DNA from: Dermanyssus gallinae
Taxonomy: Eukaryota > Arthropoda > Arachnida > Mesostigmata > Dermanyssidae
Assembly: GCA_003439945.1 (NCBI GenBank)
Contig: QVRM01000283.1
Location: 1-64,000, forward strand
Direction: 5' to 3'
DNA: 64,000 bases
In this document: positions 44,067 through 56,479 of the stretch, in pieces
Position numbering within the stretch: position 1 is the first letter of the stretch
Layout: the number at the start of each line of letters is the position of its first letter
The notes under the pieces: model-generated
What the model was told of the DNA's origin: nothing
What the model saw: only the letters and a program-made list of their open reading frames with translations
Database searches by the model: none
Translations under genes and position numbers: made by a program

Positions 44067-45751
44067 TGATTGATGAGTCCCTTGGCAGACAAAGCAAGGT
44101 CTGTGACCGAGCGAATGCCCATTCCATCCACCCAGCCGGACAGACAGGCTTGCCTGCGTCCATACCTTATCCTTGAACGTCAGTCAGGTCAAGGATGTTT
44201 TCTAAGGCTCTCCTCAACTGGTGGTCGAGATTCTAAATTTCGGACGGCAGAACGAAGACAGGTAATGTCCGTAGTACGTACAAGACCGTTTGCACTCCTA
44301 TTGCGTGCCGGAGCAGAAAGTAGGCTTGATGTCTCTCGAGATCGCCCAGCTGCTGGCAAAGCCAGGAGAGTTGTTCTCCCTTCTCGGCCAGTACTGGGCT
44401 AATCATGTCGAGGAAGACCGCCGTACCCAGCAGGTCCAGAGGGACCCTGGATGTCACCCGTATGACGTAGTGATGCCGAAGCAGGCTAAATGCAAGGGGG
44501 CCGCTACGTTCGTCGGCTGACCACCGGCTGATGACGTGATCTCAGCTTCACCAAACATCAAGGAAGTCGGCCTGCTATACGACTGGTGCATCGTTGGATA
44601 GTGGGCCGGGGCGTGCTTGGAAACCTCCGTCTAGAAGTGACCCCGTTTGTCTAGGTTAAAAGCATTCTTAAAATCTAATTTTAAGGGGCAATATTTCTCC
44701 CTGTTTTTCGAGAAAGATGCGAGCGTTGTGAACAATTATTTTCGCCGCTTTATCAATGGCGCACTCTATCTGGCGTGGCCGCAGGTAGTTTTCACATTGA
44801 CCTTGGGAAGCAGACTCTTTGTGGCCAATCTCGCAGAGTTTAGCCAACAGCTTTGAGTTGGTATCCCCCGGTTTTCTTTTTCAGGGCGATGAATCACCCA
44901 TATATGACGCTTCTCACAGCCTCCGGAACTTGCCCGTTACGTATGATGTCGCGGGTGTTTACAGCACATCTTTGCGGTCTCCGTTGGCAGAAAGAAGGCA
45001 TTTTAGATAATGGGGCGTGAGGCCGTCAAGGCTTCCCGTCGCACCAGATGGAAAGGTGCGAAGTGCCTTGGGGATATTTTCGCTCGAGCACGACCCGACC
45101 GCTGGCAAGCCGATAAGGGACGGTGGCACCACGTCCCCTGCAGGAGCGGGAGGGTGCTTTGCCATCATCTCACTAATCGACTCCTTCGTTACGGACGCAA
45201 TCGTGTCGTCGCAAGACAAGAATCTACTGACGCTCCGCGCATTAAAATCCATGGAGAGCTTGTGAGCAGCAATCTGAGCGCGGGTTTGTCCGTCATTACA
45301 CGTTTGTCTCAATCCTCGGCTTCCATGCGAGTGAGAGCGGCATCTCCGAAAAAGGCCACCTTTTCCCTGACCACACTGGCCAGGCTTAGGTCCCCTTTAA
45401 GTTTCTTTGTTGACGAGGAGAACTTTTTGGCGCGAGAAAGGGTGAATAGCGCAGTCCAACATGCTTCGTCATTATTTTTCACTACATCTTTGAGCAGACA
45501 GTGGAAGAGCTTGCGCAGAGGGATTCTTGCTTCCTTTGGCTGGCGGGGTGAGATGTCGCTAGTGTGAATACCACGGGCATTGAAACTCGTTAGCCATTGC
45601 TGTTTCTCCCGTAAAACAGAGCTGTTGCTGGCTTTGCTGTGCCTGTCAACTTCTCAATCCCTGCCGTTTCAGAGGAAAACGCCGTCATGTCGGCGCAATG
45701 AATTGTTGAAATAACTGTTATGCCACTTTTATGTGATGTTCCAACCTCAAA

Positions 45752-45873
45752 ATTTAGTTAAGCAGTCGTTAGAATCCAAATTTGAATGGCAGCGGTTAGT
45801 TGAGCAGTCGTTAGAATCCGAATTTGAATGGCAGCGGTTGGTTGAGCAGTCGTTAGAATCCGAATTTGAATGG
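45752..45873. repeat. 42-bp tandem repeat, about 2.9 copies
   Basis: The block GCAGTCGTTAGAATCC recurs at 45762, 45804 and 45846; units differ by only a few bases. It sits between two LINE fragments. Confidence 0.95.
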
Positions 45874-45959
45874 TTCCGAGTTGGCTGCTCGTCACATGAT
45901 CACACACAGTAAACCAAAATTATCACTGAGATACAGTCTGCTCTTTCTGCCAGAGATCG

Positions 45960-47300
45960 ATTGTTCGCTGACGTCCTTTATTTTTTGGGGTCAGAGTTAA
46001 CACATAAGCGGCGGCGCTCGGCTGCTTTCAGGTCCCACGGGATAGTTCCGGCAGGAACGAGAACCGCCGCTGCGCTAACCGCCCTGTACGCAGCAATTAC
46101 TCCCTGCCGTAACTCATAGGTTTTGGGAATGAGACTGCAAAGCCATTGGCTGCATTCCCCGTCACGCGCTGCACGTGTTCAGTACCACGGAGACCCCTGT
46201 AACCCCCAGGTACCTCACGTTGCTGACGAGTGCAATCCTCTGATTTTCTAAGCGCAGGCGACGGGCATTTTCCGGCCCACCAGGAGTCTGGTCTCGCCTT
46301 TGGAAGGGACAAAAACAACCCGCCGCTTGCATCCGGTGGGCGAAGCTGCGGCACCCCCATAGTCATGTTGAAAATTGTTCTGTGGAAGTGGTTCGTCCTG
46401 TCATATAGGTAGTTGGCCATAAACTTCCGTAAGGAAAAGAGGCCTTTCCATAGTAGAAAGTCTCTAGGATTACTCTCCACGGTAGGCTACTAAAGTGTTC
46501 TTGGCGTCCAACAAAATCGCGAGGAAGAGGTCCCGTCTTCTTCAACCTGCGTCTGGATTCAATTTATGGTGCCGATGGTTGACCGGCCCTTAAGGAATCC
46601 GTAGTGGGCGTCGCACAAAAGGTCGCTCCCTTCCGGAGCCGTGCCTCCACCATAGACTCGAATGCTTTAGACAGGGAGCTGAGTAGGCAGATCGGGCGGT
46701 AGAACGAGGGTTCTTGGGTATGAAGACCAGGTCTGCGGCCTTCTATAAGGCAAGGAGTTAGCCCGTCCGGAAAATCTCAGTCTACCGCCTCTGGGTATTT
46801 CGTCATTAGTGGCTTAACCGCGGGGACCTGAACGCCATCAGAATCAGGTGCCTTTTCTTCCTTGGGGCGTGGCGCCGCGTCACACACTTCTTCATGCGGG
46901 TTGATTTTTGGGATGTCCTGTTCATCGGTTTCTGAGGCCTCCAGGTAGAGGGGTGCGGTCGAAGAGGTCGAGGGTGAATAGGCGTCCCAGAAATCGCCCT
47001 TCTTGTTTAAGAAAGGCTCTCTAGGAGCTCTTCTTGCTTCTGGAGATCTGCCCGCATAAGAGAGCCTGCAGACTTGGCACCATGGTGCAGGGTGTCTTCT
47101 CCCCTTAAGAGCGCGTCGTTGAGCACGGGTAAAAAGGCGTCGCTTCTGAGTGCACTTCTTCCTTAGGTGTCCGAGCTCTGCTGTAGAATAATGACGCGTT
47201 GCGGAAGAGGAAACACATGAGCGATTACAGATACATTCCTTTTGAGCTCTGAATATCCAAGAATAAGCTGAGTGCCGAGTAGCTAAGTGCGAGGCCATCC
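45960..47300 (-). mobile_element. R1/Jockey-like LINE fragment, decayed
   Basis: From 47290 downward: a Cys/His cluster (CICNRSCVSSSATRHYS), a basic FTRAQRRALKGRR stretch, and KAPDSDGVQVPAVKPLM with YPE (46860-46790). The RT entry YRPICLLSSLSKAFESM lies near 46690, a DAKNTF-like motif A near 46510, and YLYDRT...MTMGVPQ near 46400-46340. Frames shift and stops occur. The YRPICLL style fits APE-type LINEs of the R1 group. Confidence 0.72.
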
Positions 47301-47394
47301 GAGAGAGACTTTGAGGGCTTATCGCTAAAAGTAAGGCGCAGGCATATAAATGCCTGATATATGTGGTGGGTTCATATAGGGCCTCCCTATTAAA

Positions 47395-48300
47395 GTAAGA
47401 TTAAAAGCCTTATTCGACGCACAGTACGGTTTCCAAAACCGTGGATCTACTGGCAAGGGCCTAAGCAACGTTTTAGAACAAGCAGGTAGGTGAGACTGCA
47501 GAGATTCCCCAAACGAGTCAACTAATGCTTTTCGGATGTTATAAACTCCTTCAACACAATGAACTGGGGCAATAGCACCGGGCTAGATTCTGGGACCGGC
47601 TCTCTGGAACTTAGCTCATAACATAATGTCAGACCCCAGCGACTACTACCAAGTTCTCGGCCTAGACAAACGGCCTGACCTAATGGCTACGCATGGACAG
47701 ACCTTTATTGATGGTGGCGCAGCGGATGGAACACAATCGTCTGGCTCTCGCTCCCGATAAAATCAAACCACAATATATAACTATCCAGAAGAAGAAAAAA
47801 GGCTTAACTTTGTGATGACGGACCTTCTAGTAGATGTTAGGGGAAAGGGGAAGTACTTCGGTAAGTAAACCGGAACGGCACATGTAAAGCATATTGCGGG
47901 AAGGGTCCAACGGGCTGCCTCTATGGCCCAACGGAAATTAGCAATCAGAGTTGGTAAAGCGTATCGGCCGATGCTCTTTTGATCCTAGCTAAGATTTTGC
48001 CATAGGACCTACTAGCGGGAGAAGCGGTATACTTCCAGAGGAAAATCTGGATTTTACCAGGGCCAGACTGCCACAATCTTGGCCTGGAAGGAGGACTCGC
48101 CGCAGGTTACACCCAGGGAGCTAGACTTGGACTCTAGTAACAAAACTCAGGGCGTGATATGACTTTCAACACGGGGAGTTACCCTACTGTACGGCTCAGG
48201 TTCTAGCCGTGACGGTCAGTTACGTAGATACATGGTTGAGATAAGGAGGGCCGCCCGTAACACCTGTGTTATCTGGGTTGAATAAAACAGCACGTTCGAT
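47395..48300 (+). mobile_element. R1-like LINE fragment, opposite orientation
   Basis: DAQYGFQNRGSTGKGLSNVL (47420-47480) matches the RT QYGFrkgRST motif. A TNAFRML/NSFNTMNW remnant follows near 47520-47570, and after a gap VQRAASMAQRKLAIRVGKAYR near 47900-47970 matches the C-terminal RLALRV.RAYRT block of R1-type elements. It lies head to head with the - strand fragment ending at 47300. Confidence 0.65.
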
Positions 48301-48899
48301 GGCTGAGTCTATATTTCATTCGCACCCATAATGTGGCCGTCAACACAATATAAATCAGTCAATACGGATGCTGTGCTCGTTTTGGCTAGTGCAATCCCCT
48401 GGAACCTAAAAGCAATTGAGCGACGCCGCTCGTGCAAAAACCTGTCAAATGAGAACTCGGAAGAAAATAATAGAATAATAGACACTTAGAGGCCTAATAG
48501 GACTCTATTTACGGCTTGGGCCTCTCAGCATGCGGGTCTACCTAGAACCAGCAATGACATAATTAGAACGCTCATACCGCTTATAAGTAGGTCACGTGAA
48601 GATTGGACCAGTACTGCTCGTACTACTAAAAACATCCTGCGCGCCAGACAGAAAAACCGTTTTAAATGACAAGATCCCGCGGGGTTCCTGGAACAGATAA
48701 GTTCTTTAAAACTCCCCTTCTCTGATCGTTTGAAACTGTGATTATGTACTTCCCGATCGGATGCGAAGATGGGGACATGAATGGTTTCTAGTAGGTTGGA
48801 GCCGCACACTATCGGTCTACACTTCCAGACTAGTCACCTGCAATGGTGTCGGGTTGCGCGTTACGGATTTTCTAGTTAGTATTCTAAAAAAACAGCACG
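48301..48899. other. No gene recognised
   Basis: Short motif-free ORFs; possibly more LINE debris (an Arg-rich open stretch near 48590-48670). Confidence 0.35.
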
Positions 48900-49910
48900 T
48901 CGGGTTTGTTAAAAACTACAGTTCACGATATAACGTGTATACTTCTTAGGTCCTCAACAAATAGAAGGAACAAAACCAGTAAATACACAAATCTGTTGAG
49001 GCTAGTACGGTGGATTTTTAACGTCCTGTTATGAAAACTAGCTTTGATTCGGTGAAGCGCCCTAGAGTTGAACTCCAATATGTATGACCATATCACCTGG
49101 ATATCGCGCTGTTCTTCTTGATCACGCGCTGCAATTTGTAAGCAAATTGGTGAGCAACACTTGGACGAGGCCGCCTGCAATATGTAGTTGTGTCTAAGTT
49201 GACATTTTTGATGCAACTGGTAGGCACCACCTTGCACCTAACGGCAAAGTTTTCTCTTATATCTCTTTGTATATAATATTTCACGCTCACTCGTTGCAAA
49301 TATATCTATTGCAGAGGAGCGACAAAGTCTTTAGCTCGCCAAGTCTTTAGCTTTGCATATAACCCACATACTGCAAGACGCAAGTGCGTTTATTTAGTGA
49401 TACCCTTCTTAAATATATTGGCTTGTCAAGCGGACAGTTGAAGTCACCGCAGAGTACGGTTAGTTTCTGTAGGTCCATCATATCGAGGCGTTTTTTCCAG
49501 CAGTGTTAATATTGCTTTTGAAGGACTAGAATATGTGGTAATCACGTAAATATTGCTTTCTGTGAGGACCGCACACTTAGCTTTTTGTAGCATGTTTCTG
49601 CGTCAAAGAGTTTGCTATTTTACAGCACAACAACTTGCGTTACCCAGTACCTCTGTTTGTAGACCTTTGGTTCGGGATCGCTGGACCATATCTCAGAAAA
49701 AAACAACATGTCATACTACTTAGTTAAAGGAATAAGTGCAAAACTTAATTTATTGCCTTTAGACTTTCATGAAATAATCGTAGCTATCGCTTGTCTTGAC
49801 CATGTTGTGCTTATGTTAAATGTGTGCGTTGGCGAGTCACAAGCCTCCAAGAGGCTTGCTCGTCTCTCCTCAAAATACGGGAAAGTGCATCATGCAAAGA
49901 GGCTCTAATA
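48900..49910 (-). mobile_element. APE-type LINE endonuclease fragment
   Basis: The - strand gives IYVITTYSSPSKAILTLLEK near 49550 and, after a frameshift, LTVLCGDFNCPLDKP near 49450-49480, carrying the GDFN endonuclease signature. A Cys/His-containing tail (CKVVPTSCIKNVN...CRRPRPSVAHQF) follows near 49120-49240. Upstream of 49700 a SEIWSSDPEPK block is the likely earlier endonuclease part. No RT is identified next to it. Confidence 0.62.
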
Positions 49911-51482
49911 GGTGGAAAGGTTTTCCTATGGGGCTGCTTCCAGGAACTCTACTCGACTTAATATTTGTCTCCCTTCCGGTAATCCCAGAGCGCCGGAAAG
50001 GAAGCAATTTTTCAAATACACTGGTTAGCGCTGTTTAGGCAGATTCTGTGACACAAGAAATGATTCTTAAAAGCAAAACCTGTATTAAATCCGCAACGAT
50101 ATCTACTTAAAACATCACTGTTTCGACTTTCTCTGCGGGCTTTGTTCCTGGTACAAAAGCTTATGTTTGCACCGCGACGTTATGCACGCTAATACAATTT
50201 CCACCGTAAACGACCAACTTCGTTTCGACAAGTTGGCCGTGGCTGAGAACTTTGTGACGCTTACACGTATTCCACGAGGGCGCAAAGTGACACGGTTCGT
50301 CATCTCTATGGCTTAATTGAACAGGGAAAGAACCCTACGTAGCTTTCTGCGAAAGCTGGTAGTCTGCGGCAAAGTAAACCAAAGAACCCAAAGTGCGGCA
50401 AAGACCGCGAGGTCGCGCAACCACATGCTTTAGACCCAAGAGGGCCTCCGATGGGACGAGATTACCTACGAAAGTTTACGATGACGTGTGCAATCGTGCA
50501 AACGTTCAACATTCGATTTTTTTTGTTTTAACTTGAGTCATCCCAGTCACTAATGTAATAAGTAATGATTTCAGTGCAGCTAGGATGGTAGTTTCTGAGA
50601 TGGACGGGTGCACGCCGAATATTTTGCTCTTCACAGAGGAGCGGCCTTACTTAACCTGGCAGATACTTTAGCATTAGCTAACTCTTGCAACGTTAGCAGA
50701 GTGTCTCTATCCTCGTACGCTTCAACAGCAAGGTCAAGCTCTCCATGGACTGTAAAGGGGTGTTTTCAATTTTCCATTTGACATGGCCTAAAATATAGTC
50801 ACAGACGTTGTTGAAATAAAGCTCGACACACATGGTAGAAAACACTACTACCTCATGCCTAGTCATGACCACCTTCAATACCTGCGATCTTCTTGGGCGA
50901 AGTTAGTGGCGCATCCACCTGAGCTACCCCACCATAGTGCCTGAGCGAGCGAGCGAGCCCTTGTAAACTAGCCTTTCTCAAAAGGCAGCGTATGGAAACA
51001 ACTAAATCTAACGCTATCAACTCGAAGGCTGCAAAAAAGTCGGGGTCCTGATTTCTCGGAGAGGTAATTGAAGCACTTTTAAGCAGACATGGTACCCCAA
51101 TCAACACTGAACCATGCACGCCCCACGGTTGCGTGTCTCCAAGAAAGCTTCATTTAAAGCACGGTAAGTACACTATTTTGCAGGAGCGTCATCTTAACAC
51201 CACGCGGCAAAGCTTGACCGCGATGACAGCACTACGTTTTTCATAGCACCGAGTAGATTGTTTATAGTTGTACGGTGTGTGTTCTGTCGACCCTGGAAAT
51301 GCTATGTAGGTCGACTGTCGGATAGGGCGAGTGGATCGCATTGCCCTGCTGCTGTCAGCAGTTTGTTCATAGAGCAAGCCACTGCACTGAGACACCCAGA
51401 AGAAAGACTCGCCAGCAATCTTCACCAGGCTGTAGATTGAGGACAGTATTGCAGTACACAGCTGTAAAGCGTCGCCAAAAAA

Positions 51483-51485
<3 letters not shown>
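49911..51485. other. No gene recognised
   Basis: Motif-free ORFs up to 86 codons (50859-51119 -). A GAGC run lies at 50943-50958. Confidence 0.35.

Positions 51486-51525
<40 letters not shown>
51486..51525. repeat. (TA)n microsatellite
   Basis: TA run followed by ATACATATA-type sequence. Confidence 0.95.
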
Positions 51526-51644
51526 AGAAATATTTATTTAAAACGTATATACGTATATTACATATGCATATTTATTTAAAATATATTAGTATACAAATTT
51601 ATAGTTACACATAAGTTTGTGACGCCGTGGGCAATTAATTAATG

Positions 51645-52075
51645 AATTATCGACGCAGCGTTTCCTCATTGAATTTCAACTATATCCTTTGTAGCAAAAA
51701 CTGCCATGCCCTCTTATCGCCGGTTGACGCAGCGACTCTGGATCCCAGCTCCGCCAGAAAGCTCTTTTCGACTTTTCCCATTAGGTCTAATGTCTCGAAG
51801 GCGATAAGTTGAACGAGAAAGTTTTGCTCCAGTTCACGTTATTTGGCCAACTTGCGGTCTTTAGTAAGGCGAGCGGCTGCTCCGACATCCTGCCGGGTAT
51901 GACGAGCATACGAAGCGGCCAACGCCGATTGTGAAATGTTTACAGCCCACTTTTCTGTATAGTAGCGGCAAGCTTGTTCCATTCAGGCGATGAAGCTAGT
52001 GTAGACATCCGGTGGTGCGATCCCTGATACCAAAGTCTCGGTGCTTTTTAGAGACCTCTAGTAGGCAAAAACGAC
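51645..52075 (-). mobile_element. LINE family B relative, endonuclease C-terminal fragment
   Basis: The - strand reads SALAASYARHT, GAAARLTKDRKLAK (basic motif), FETLDLMGK, AELGSRVAASTGDKRAWQFL and LLQRI. These parallel the end of the 24105 ORF (KRKYSDL, ETMGPISK, LGVKISANTGDQR, LRQQL). One stop is present. No (TAA)n at its 3' end. Confidence 0.78.
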
Positions 52076-52855
52076 AATTTCGGAAGCAATGCGAATTCCT
52101 ATTCATCCTGCTGACCGTGCGTATATCTTTTATAGATGTGAAACGAGAGCATACCACAATACCATAGAAAAGAGAAACATAATAATTGCTGCAGGCAGCA
52201 TCAATGCTACTGCCCCTATGTGGGCCAGCCGAACATTAGATAAGAGAGGGAACAAGCTAGGCGGATCGAGTGACACAGGCTGTAGTGTAGTCGTGCTTAA
52301 CAATGATATCGTTCTCACATTCGTAGTGTCGTGGCAACAACACCACCCGGGTCGACTGCCACACCATCTGCAGAATACCGTAAAAGTGCGTGCTCTTATA
52401 TAAATCCACAGAAAAAAAACAAGACTAATGATACGCTGCGTCAGTTGAATACTGGGCCAGAGCGGTTAGGACTTGCGTTGCGTTTGCATCGCAATGAGAA
52501 CGCGCTCGAGGTTGTACCATCTCTTTAAAATGAAGCATAGCCAATAGAAAATGTGAACCGGTGGTGTAGGGTGTCAATAGATTTAAAAAAAATAGTGTTT
52601 CTTCGGAACTTCTTGGACATGGAGTCAAACAGACGGAAAAGAGGCGGGACTACTTATTGCTGGATTTTTCCCTTCATCACCAAGTGCTACACAGAAACAC
52701 GCAATGCCTAGAATGTTTGCCCCAGTCGTCCCAAATAGGACACCATCCTCGTGTTATAACAATAGTTGTAAACATAGGGTATAGTTTTATTTCATTTTGT
52801 GGTTACAATAGTTGCTAAATTCAAAAACGTTTTTATTGAGTTAAGGGGAGGACAC
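52076..52855. other. No gene recognised
   Basis: The ORF 52089-52403 (104 codons) has no recognisable motif; the rest is AT-rich. Confidence 0.35.
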
Positions 52856-52859
52856 AACT

Positions 52860-54080
52860 GACATATTGGGTATTACAGTGTCACATTTGAAAAAATCTCT
52901 GTCAGTACATGTGCACAGTAATATCGTTCCAGAGCCAAAATCATTCACTTTTTTATCCATAATTGTAGCAACTCTGTGAGAGACATTGCTATTAGTCCTG
53001 TCCGTCCGTATAGTTTAAGGTTACCAGCATACAACGTAATATTGTGAGGGAAGACGTTTTGAGGTCTAAGTTGTAAGTAAATTTGGCCCGAAAGAATTAG
53101 CGTTCTTGAAAATGGGCGTTACGGCAGACCTATTACATAAGTCAGGCACTAGGCCGTCTTCATGGGACCTAGAAAATATGACATATTAAGATGTTCAGCT
53201 AAGACGTGTGCAAGTTTCTTATCGATATTTGGTAGATTCAAAATGTAGGTACATTTATTTAAAAACTTCAGCTTCAATGCAGTCTTTTACTAAAATGGCA
53301 TCACCTTTGTTAATAACGTTTAGAACCCTATATTCATTTGTTAGCGTACATAAAAATGTTTGGAATCACTGAAACAAGAAGCCGATTCTTCTGCGATCGC
53401 GATATTTGCTCCGCTTATACATAAGGTATTCGATTAGCAAGTGAATATTGTATACTTTTTGTATATGTTGTATAAGTAACATTGTAAGTTGTACATAGCG
53501 TGAACAGTGCCAGCAAAAGAGAACAGTATCTTCTATGGTGTACAGAACACACATGAGTTCATACTATCATAATCATCCTTTAGAAACTGTAGTCATAACC
53601 TTATCGAAGAGCGGGGCGTGTTTCGCACAAAATACAAAAACGGACAGTCTTATGATCTAACCGAATAGAATAGTAAAACATTCTAAATCGTTGTTTATCA
53701 GTGGGTTTGATGATAAATTCAAAAATATAAGTGTGCCGTTGATGGAGAAAATAAGAACTCGCTATTCACATTATTAAAAACCGCAGTCATAATATCTTCC
53801 TTTTGATGCAAGCTTCTTGCAACGCAAGAATTTGCGAACATGGCCTCCATTATATTAGAGTTTAGTCCAGTCTATATTAGGAAAGGTAATATCGCCTAGT
53901 ATAGTAAAACGCTTAGTATTGTCACATAATTTATGAAAAGCAGTCAAACCGCCTGAATCCATCACATACGACTTGTAGAGTTTCGGCATTTTGGCACAAA
54001 TGTATACACATTACATAGGATTAGAATGAAATATGTATATAAGGCAACAGATTCCACGTCCTTTAGAAAATTTACCTTAC
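52860..54080 (-). mobile_element. CR1/L2-like LINE, endonuclease and RT remnants
   Basis: On the - strand near 53900: FTILGDITFPNIDWT, the endonuclease GDFNFPNIDW motif with two replacements. Near 53400-53470: YLMYKRSKYRDRRR, the pre-RT basic helix. Near 53100-53170: GLVPDLCNRSAVTPIFKNAN (RT entry, W..A.V.PIFK). Near 53020: FPHNITLYAGNLKLYG (YADDLK centre with both Asp lost). The order is right, but large parts are deleted between blocks. Confidence 0.7.
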
Positions 54081-54084
54081 AACA

Positions 54085-55160
54085 TGTCAGGTAAATGTTC
54101 ACAGGTATGGAAGCCCCGCCACCTCTTGTATTACGATCACAACGGAGACGTTAAATCTGGCTTTCGCATGACAGCTCTCTCTTAGGTGTATAACCCTAAT
54201 GACGTATCCGTTATAAGAAAGATATTAATACGATGTAAACATTTTAGGCCTTTAAAATGTCAATGGCGCCCGGGTTGGTGGCGTGATGGAAAACGTAGTG
54301 GAGAGAGGGAACGTTTGCGTTGAAGGGTATTGGAAGATATCGCCAATGATTTGGCGGGTGACACATGTTAGGAAAGCTGAAAGACGAAGCTCCTGTTGTA
54401 TTGAGCCGAACATTATTAAACAAATTTCACAAACTGATTTGGTGAATCTTTGCGTACTTTTTTTAAAGTTATTGCCTAAGTGGCTGGCAGCTTCACGTGG
54501 ATTAGTTGAGCAAGAAGTCGCGCACCACGAATTACAATGTGTACCCCATCAATATACACATGTTTATTTATGTTCGCAGGAACATAGTTATGATCCTTAA
54601 AAAAATATTTATTTTATTTATTTAAATAGAGTAGGTAGAGGGGACATGGGCCGCCACAACGACGACATCTGCACTCCTCCTTTGGTTCATGAAACCCAGC
54701 AGACCGGCATAGTAGATGATGAAATCTGTGAACACTGTAGCGAGTAGTGAGGTGACAACATGGCCGGAGAGAGTCCTTCCAGACATGGTTAGTCATAGCT
54801 GGTGATAGATAAAACTCTCTGGGAATTAGAGACACTTTTTGAGAATACTCATGCCGAAACGTTTCCAGAGCGACTGTCTCAAAAAATATTTACGGTCAAT
54901 GCGAACTTTGCCTGCAGTTTCCGATAAATTAAAAAGCAGCAATTTTCGTGCTCCGAAGCTATAGAAACGTGTATTTTCGACGCAATTTGTTGTGATATAT
55001 AAAACTTATAAGATCGTTTAGTGCACCCTCAATCATTTCAGTCATTATAATTAGAACACCCGTTTTATACATTCACTTTTAAAATATCGTTAAATCCTGC
55101 ATGTAAAAAGCTAGCTTATCAGTGGAGGACTGATGGCTGATATGACATGTGATATAATTT
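54085..55160. other. No gene recognised
   Basis: The ORF 54283-54600 (105 codons) and the - strand ORF 54835-54614 (Cys-rich end) lack recognisable motifs. Confidence 0.35.
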
Positions 55161-55164
55161 TATG

Positions 55165-55510
55165 ACGTATTATGTTTATTTATCAGACGCGTCTCATAGG
55201 GTCGCTTCACCTGCTCCAAAACCGAGTACTGAGAACAACTCCGAGCTTCTAGATGCACCGCACTATGAAAATATAAACATTCTGCCGTTTTCAAAATTTA
55301 TAAAGTACGTAGTTGAAAGTAAGTGTATCCCTCCTTGGAGTACATTTAAACTTATCGGGTTTGGCAACATCACCAACATCTATCTATATCTACAAGGAGT
55401 TACACATCTAGCTTGCTTATTCTGTCACACGCGAATTCTAACCAGTCAAAGCTATCTATCAGAAACATCGGAGTCACTAACATTTGCCATTCACTCGTTG
55501 ATTGAATAAA
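55165..55510 (+). mobile_element. LINE family A, C-terminal fragment
   Basis: Matches copy 1 at 950-1290: RRVASPAPKP...LRTTPS-type stretch, ENINILPFSKFIKY, LQGVTHLACLFCHT and SQSYLSETS, all present in copy 1 in the same order. It starts 5'-truncated near 55165. Confidence 0.82.
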
Positions 55511-55794
55511 CGATTGATTGAAGTTGACGACGAGAACGCATCACCGTACCTCACTCGTAGAAGATTGCCCACAGACCTTCACTCCAGATCGACCTGGTGC
55601 TCTATAAATACACGAAAGCGAGGACGTTCCGTCGATATTGTACGGAGGGACGGACGGGCAAATCCGTTTGACAAGATGTGCCGTTTACATCCAGCCCGCG
55701 GTTTATTGACTTAATTGCCATCCTTCTGCCGCCGCTGCCGGGTCCGTTTGCTTGACCATAATACACCAGCGTAGCCAGTTTTGCTTCAAGCAAG

Positions 55795-56475
55795 ATCAGC
55801 AGCAGCAGCAGCTTGAACGGCTTCAGCAACCAACCGGATCTCGCTATCAGCTGGTTGGTGATCCTCATCCTCACCCTCCTCTTCTCTCTCGCCTGTTGCT
55901 GCTGCTGCTGCTGTAACGCGCTAGTCTAACTAACGGTGATTGGTACTTGGTCGTGGTAGTAGAAGCTAACAGCAGCATCAACAACAACAACAACAACAAC
56001 AGCAGCCGCTGCAGCAGCAGCAGCCTTGAGTGGCGAGTGGGAACGCAGGAAGGCGCGCACATGGACATCATCACGCTTGGCGGGCGGGCAACACAGCAAC
56101 AACAGCAACGACAACAATAACAACAGCAACAACAACGACTACTACAACAACAACAACAGCAACAACAACAACAACAACACCGATCAGGCGAGAGGTAGGC
56201 AGGTTGGCTGTGGGGAATCAGCCGCCCCACTGACGATTGGCTACGGGCGGCACATAGACGAACAGCCGCAGGACGACGAACAACGAACGGCATTTGCCCC
56301 GTTGTTGTTGCCCCGTCACTCAGCCGCCAGCAACAACAAGACACGAGGCGACAGCGGCCGTGGCAGTGGCAGTGGTGGCGGTAGCGAAGTCGTCAACGAA
56401 GACAAAGTCAACCAACCACTTGAGGAGGACAATGATAGTGGCGACGGGAGGCAAAACGTAGTCGCTCACACATGA
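55795..56475. repeat. CAG/CAA triplet-rich low-complexity block
   Basis: (AGCAGC)n at 55796-55815, (CTG)n at 55895-55912, and (AAC/AGC)n at 55965-56020 and 56095-56180. The + strand 149-codon ORF 56026-56475 is Asn-rich because of the repeat and goes on into a Gly/Ser-rich part. Whether it is translated cannot be judged. A TATA-like TCTATAAATA lies at 55600. Confidence 0.7.
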
Positions 56476-56479
56476 GCCA

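Larger units (their letters stand above)
43265..45570 (-). mobile_element. LINE family B relative: pre-RT, partial RT, zinc knuckle and endonuclease, decayed
   Basis: On the - strand: AARIAAHKLSM...DDTIASVTKES and KHPPAP, then FPSGATGSLDGLTPHYLK (45312-44959). Then comes an RPRQIECAIDKAAK / HNARIFLEKQ remnant near 44750, the connector (YFLLRHAIGVQTVLYVLRTLP, 44350-44280), and the zinc-knuckle start (CPCGTK...GRHD, about 43780). The endonuclease tail (SGVWSKDALKLAKKLG, FLRQRV) runs near 43300-43440. The RT catalytic centre is deleted between about 44460 and 44700. It is older than the copy at 24105. Confidence 0.82.

Noticed and set aside
54601..54840. Cys-rich - strand ORF resembling a LINE C-terminal zinc motif
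   Set aside because: The Cys/His spacing does not match a known knuckle, and no RT lies beside it.
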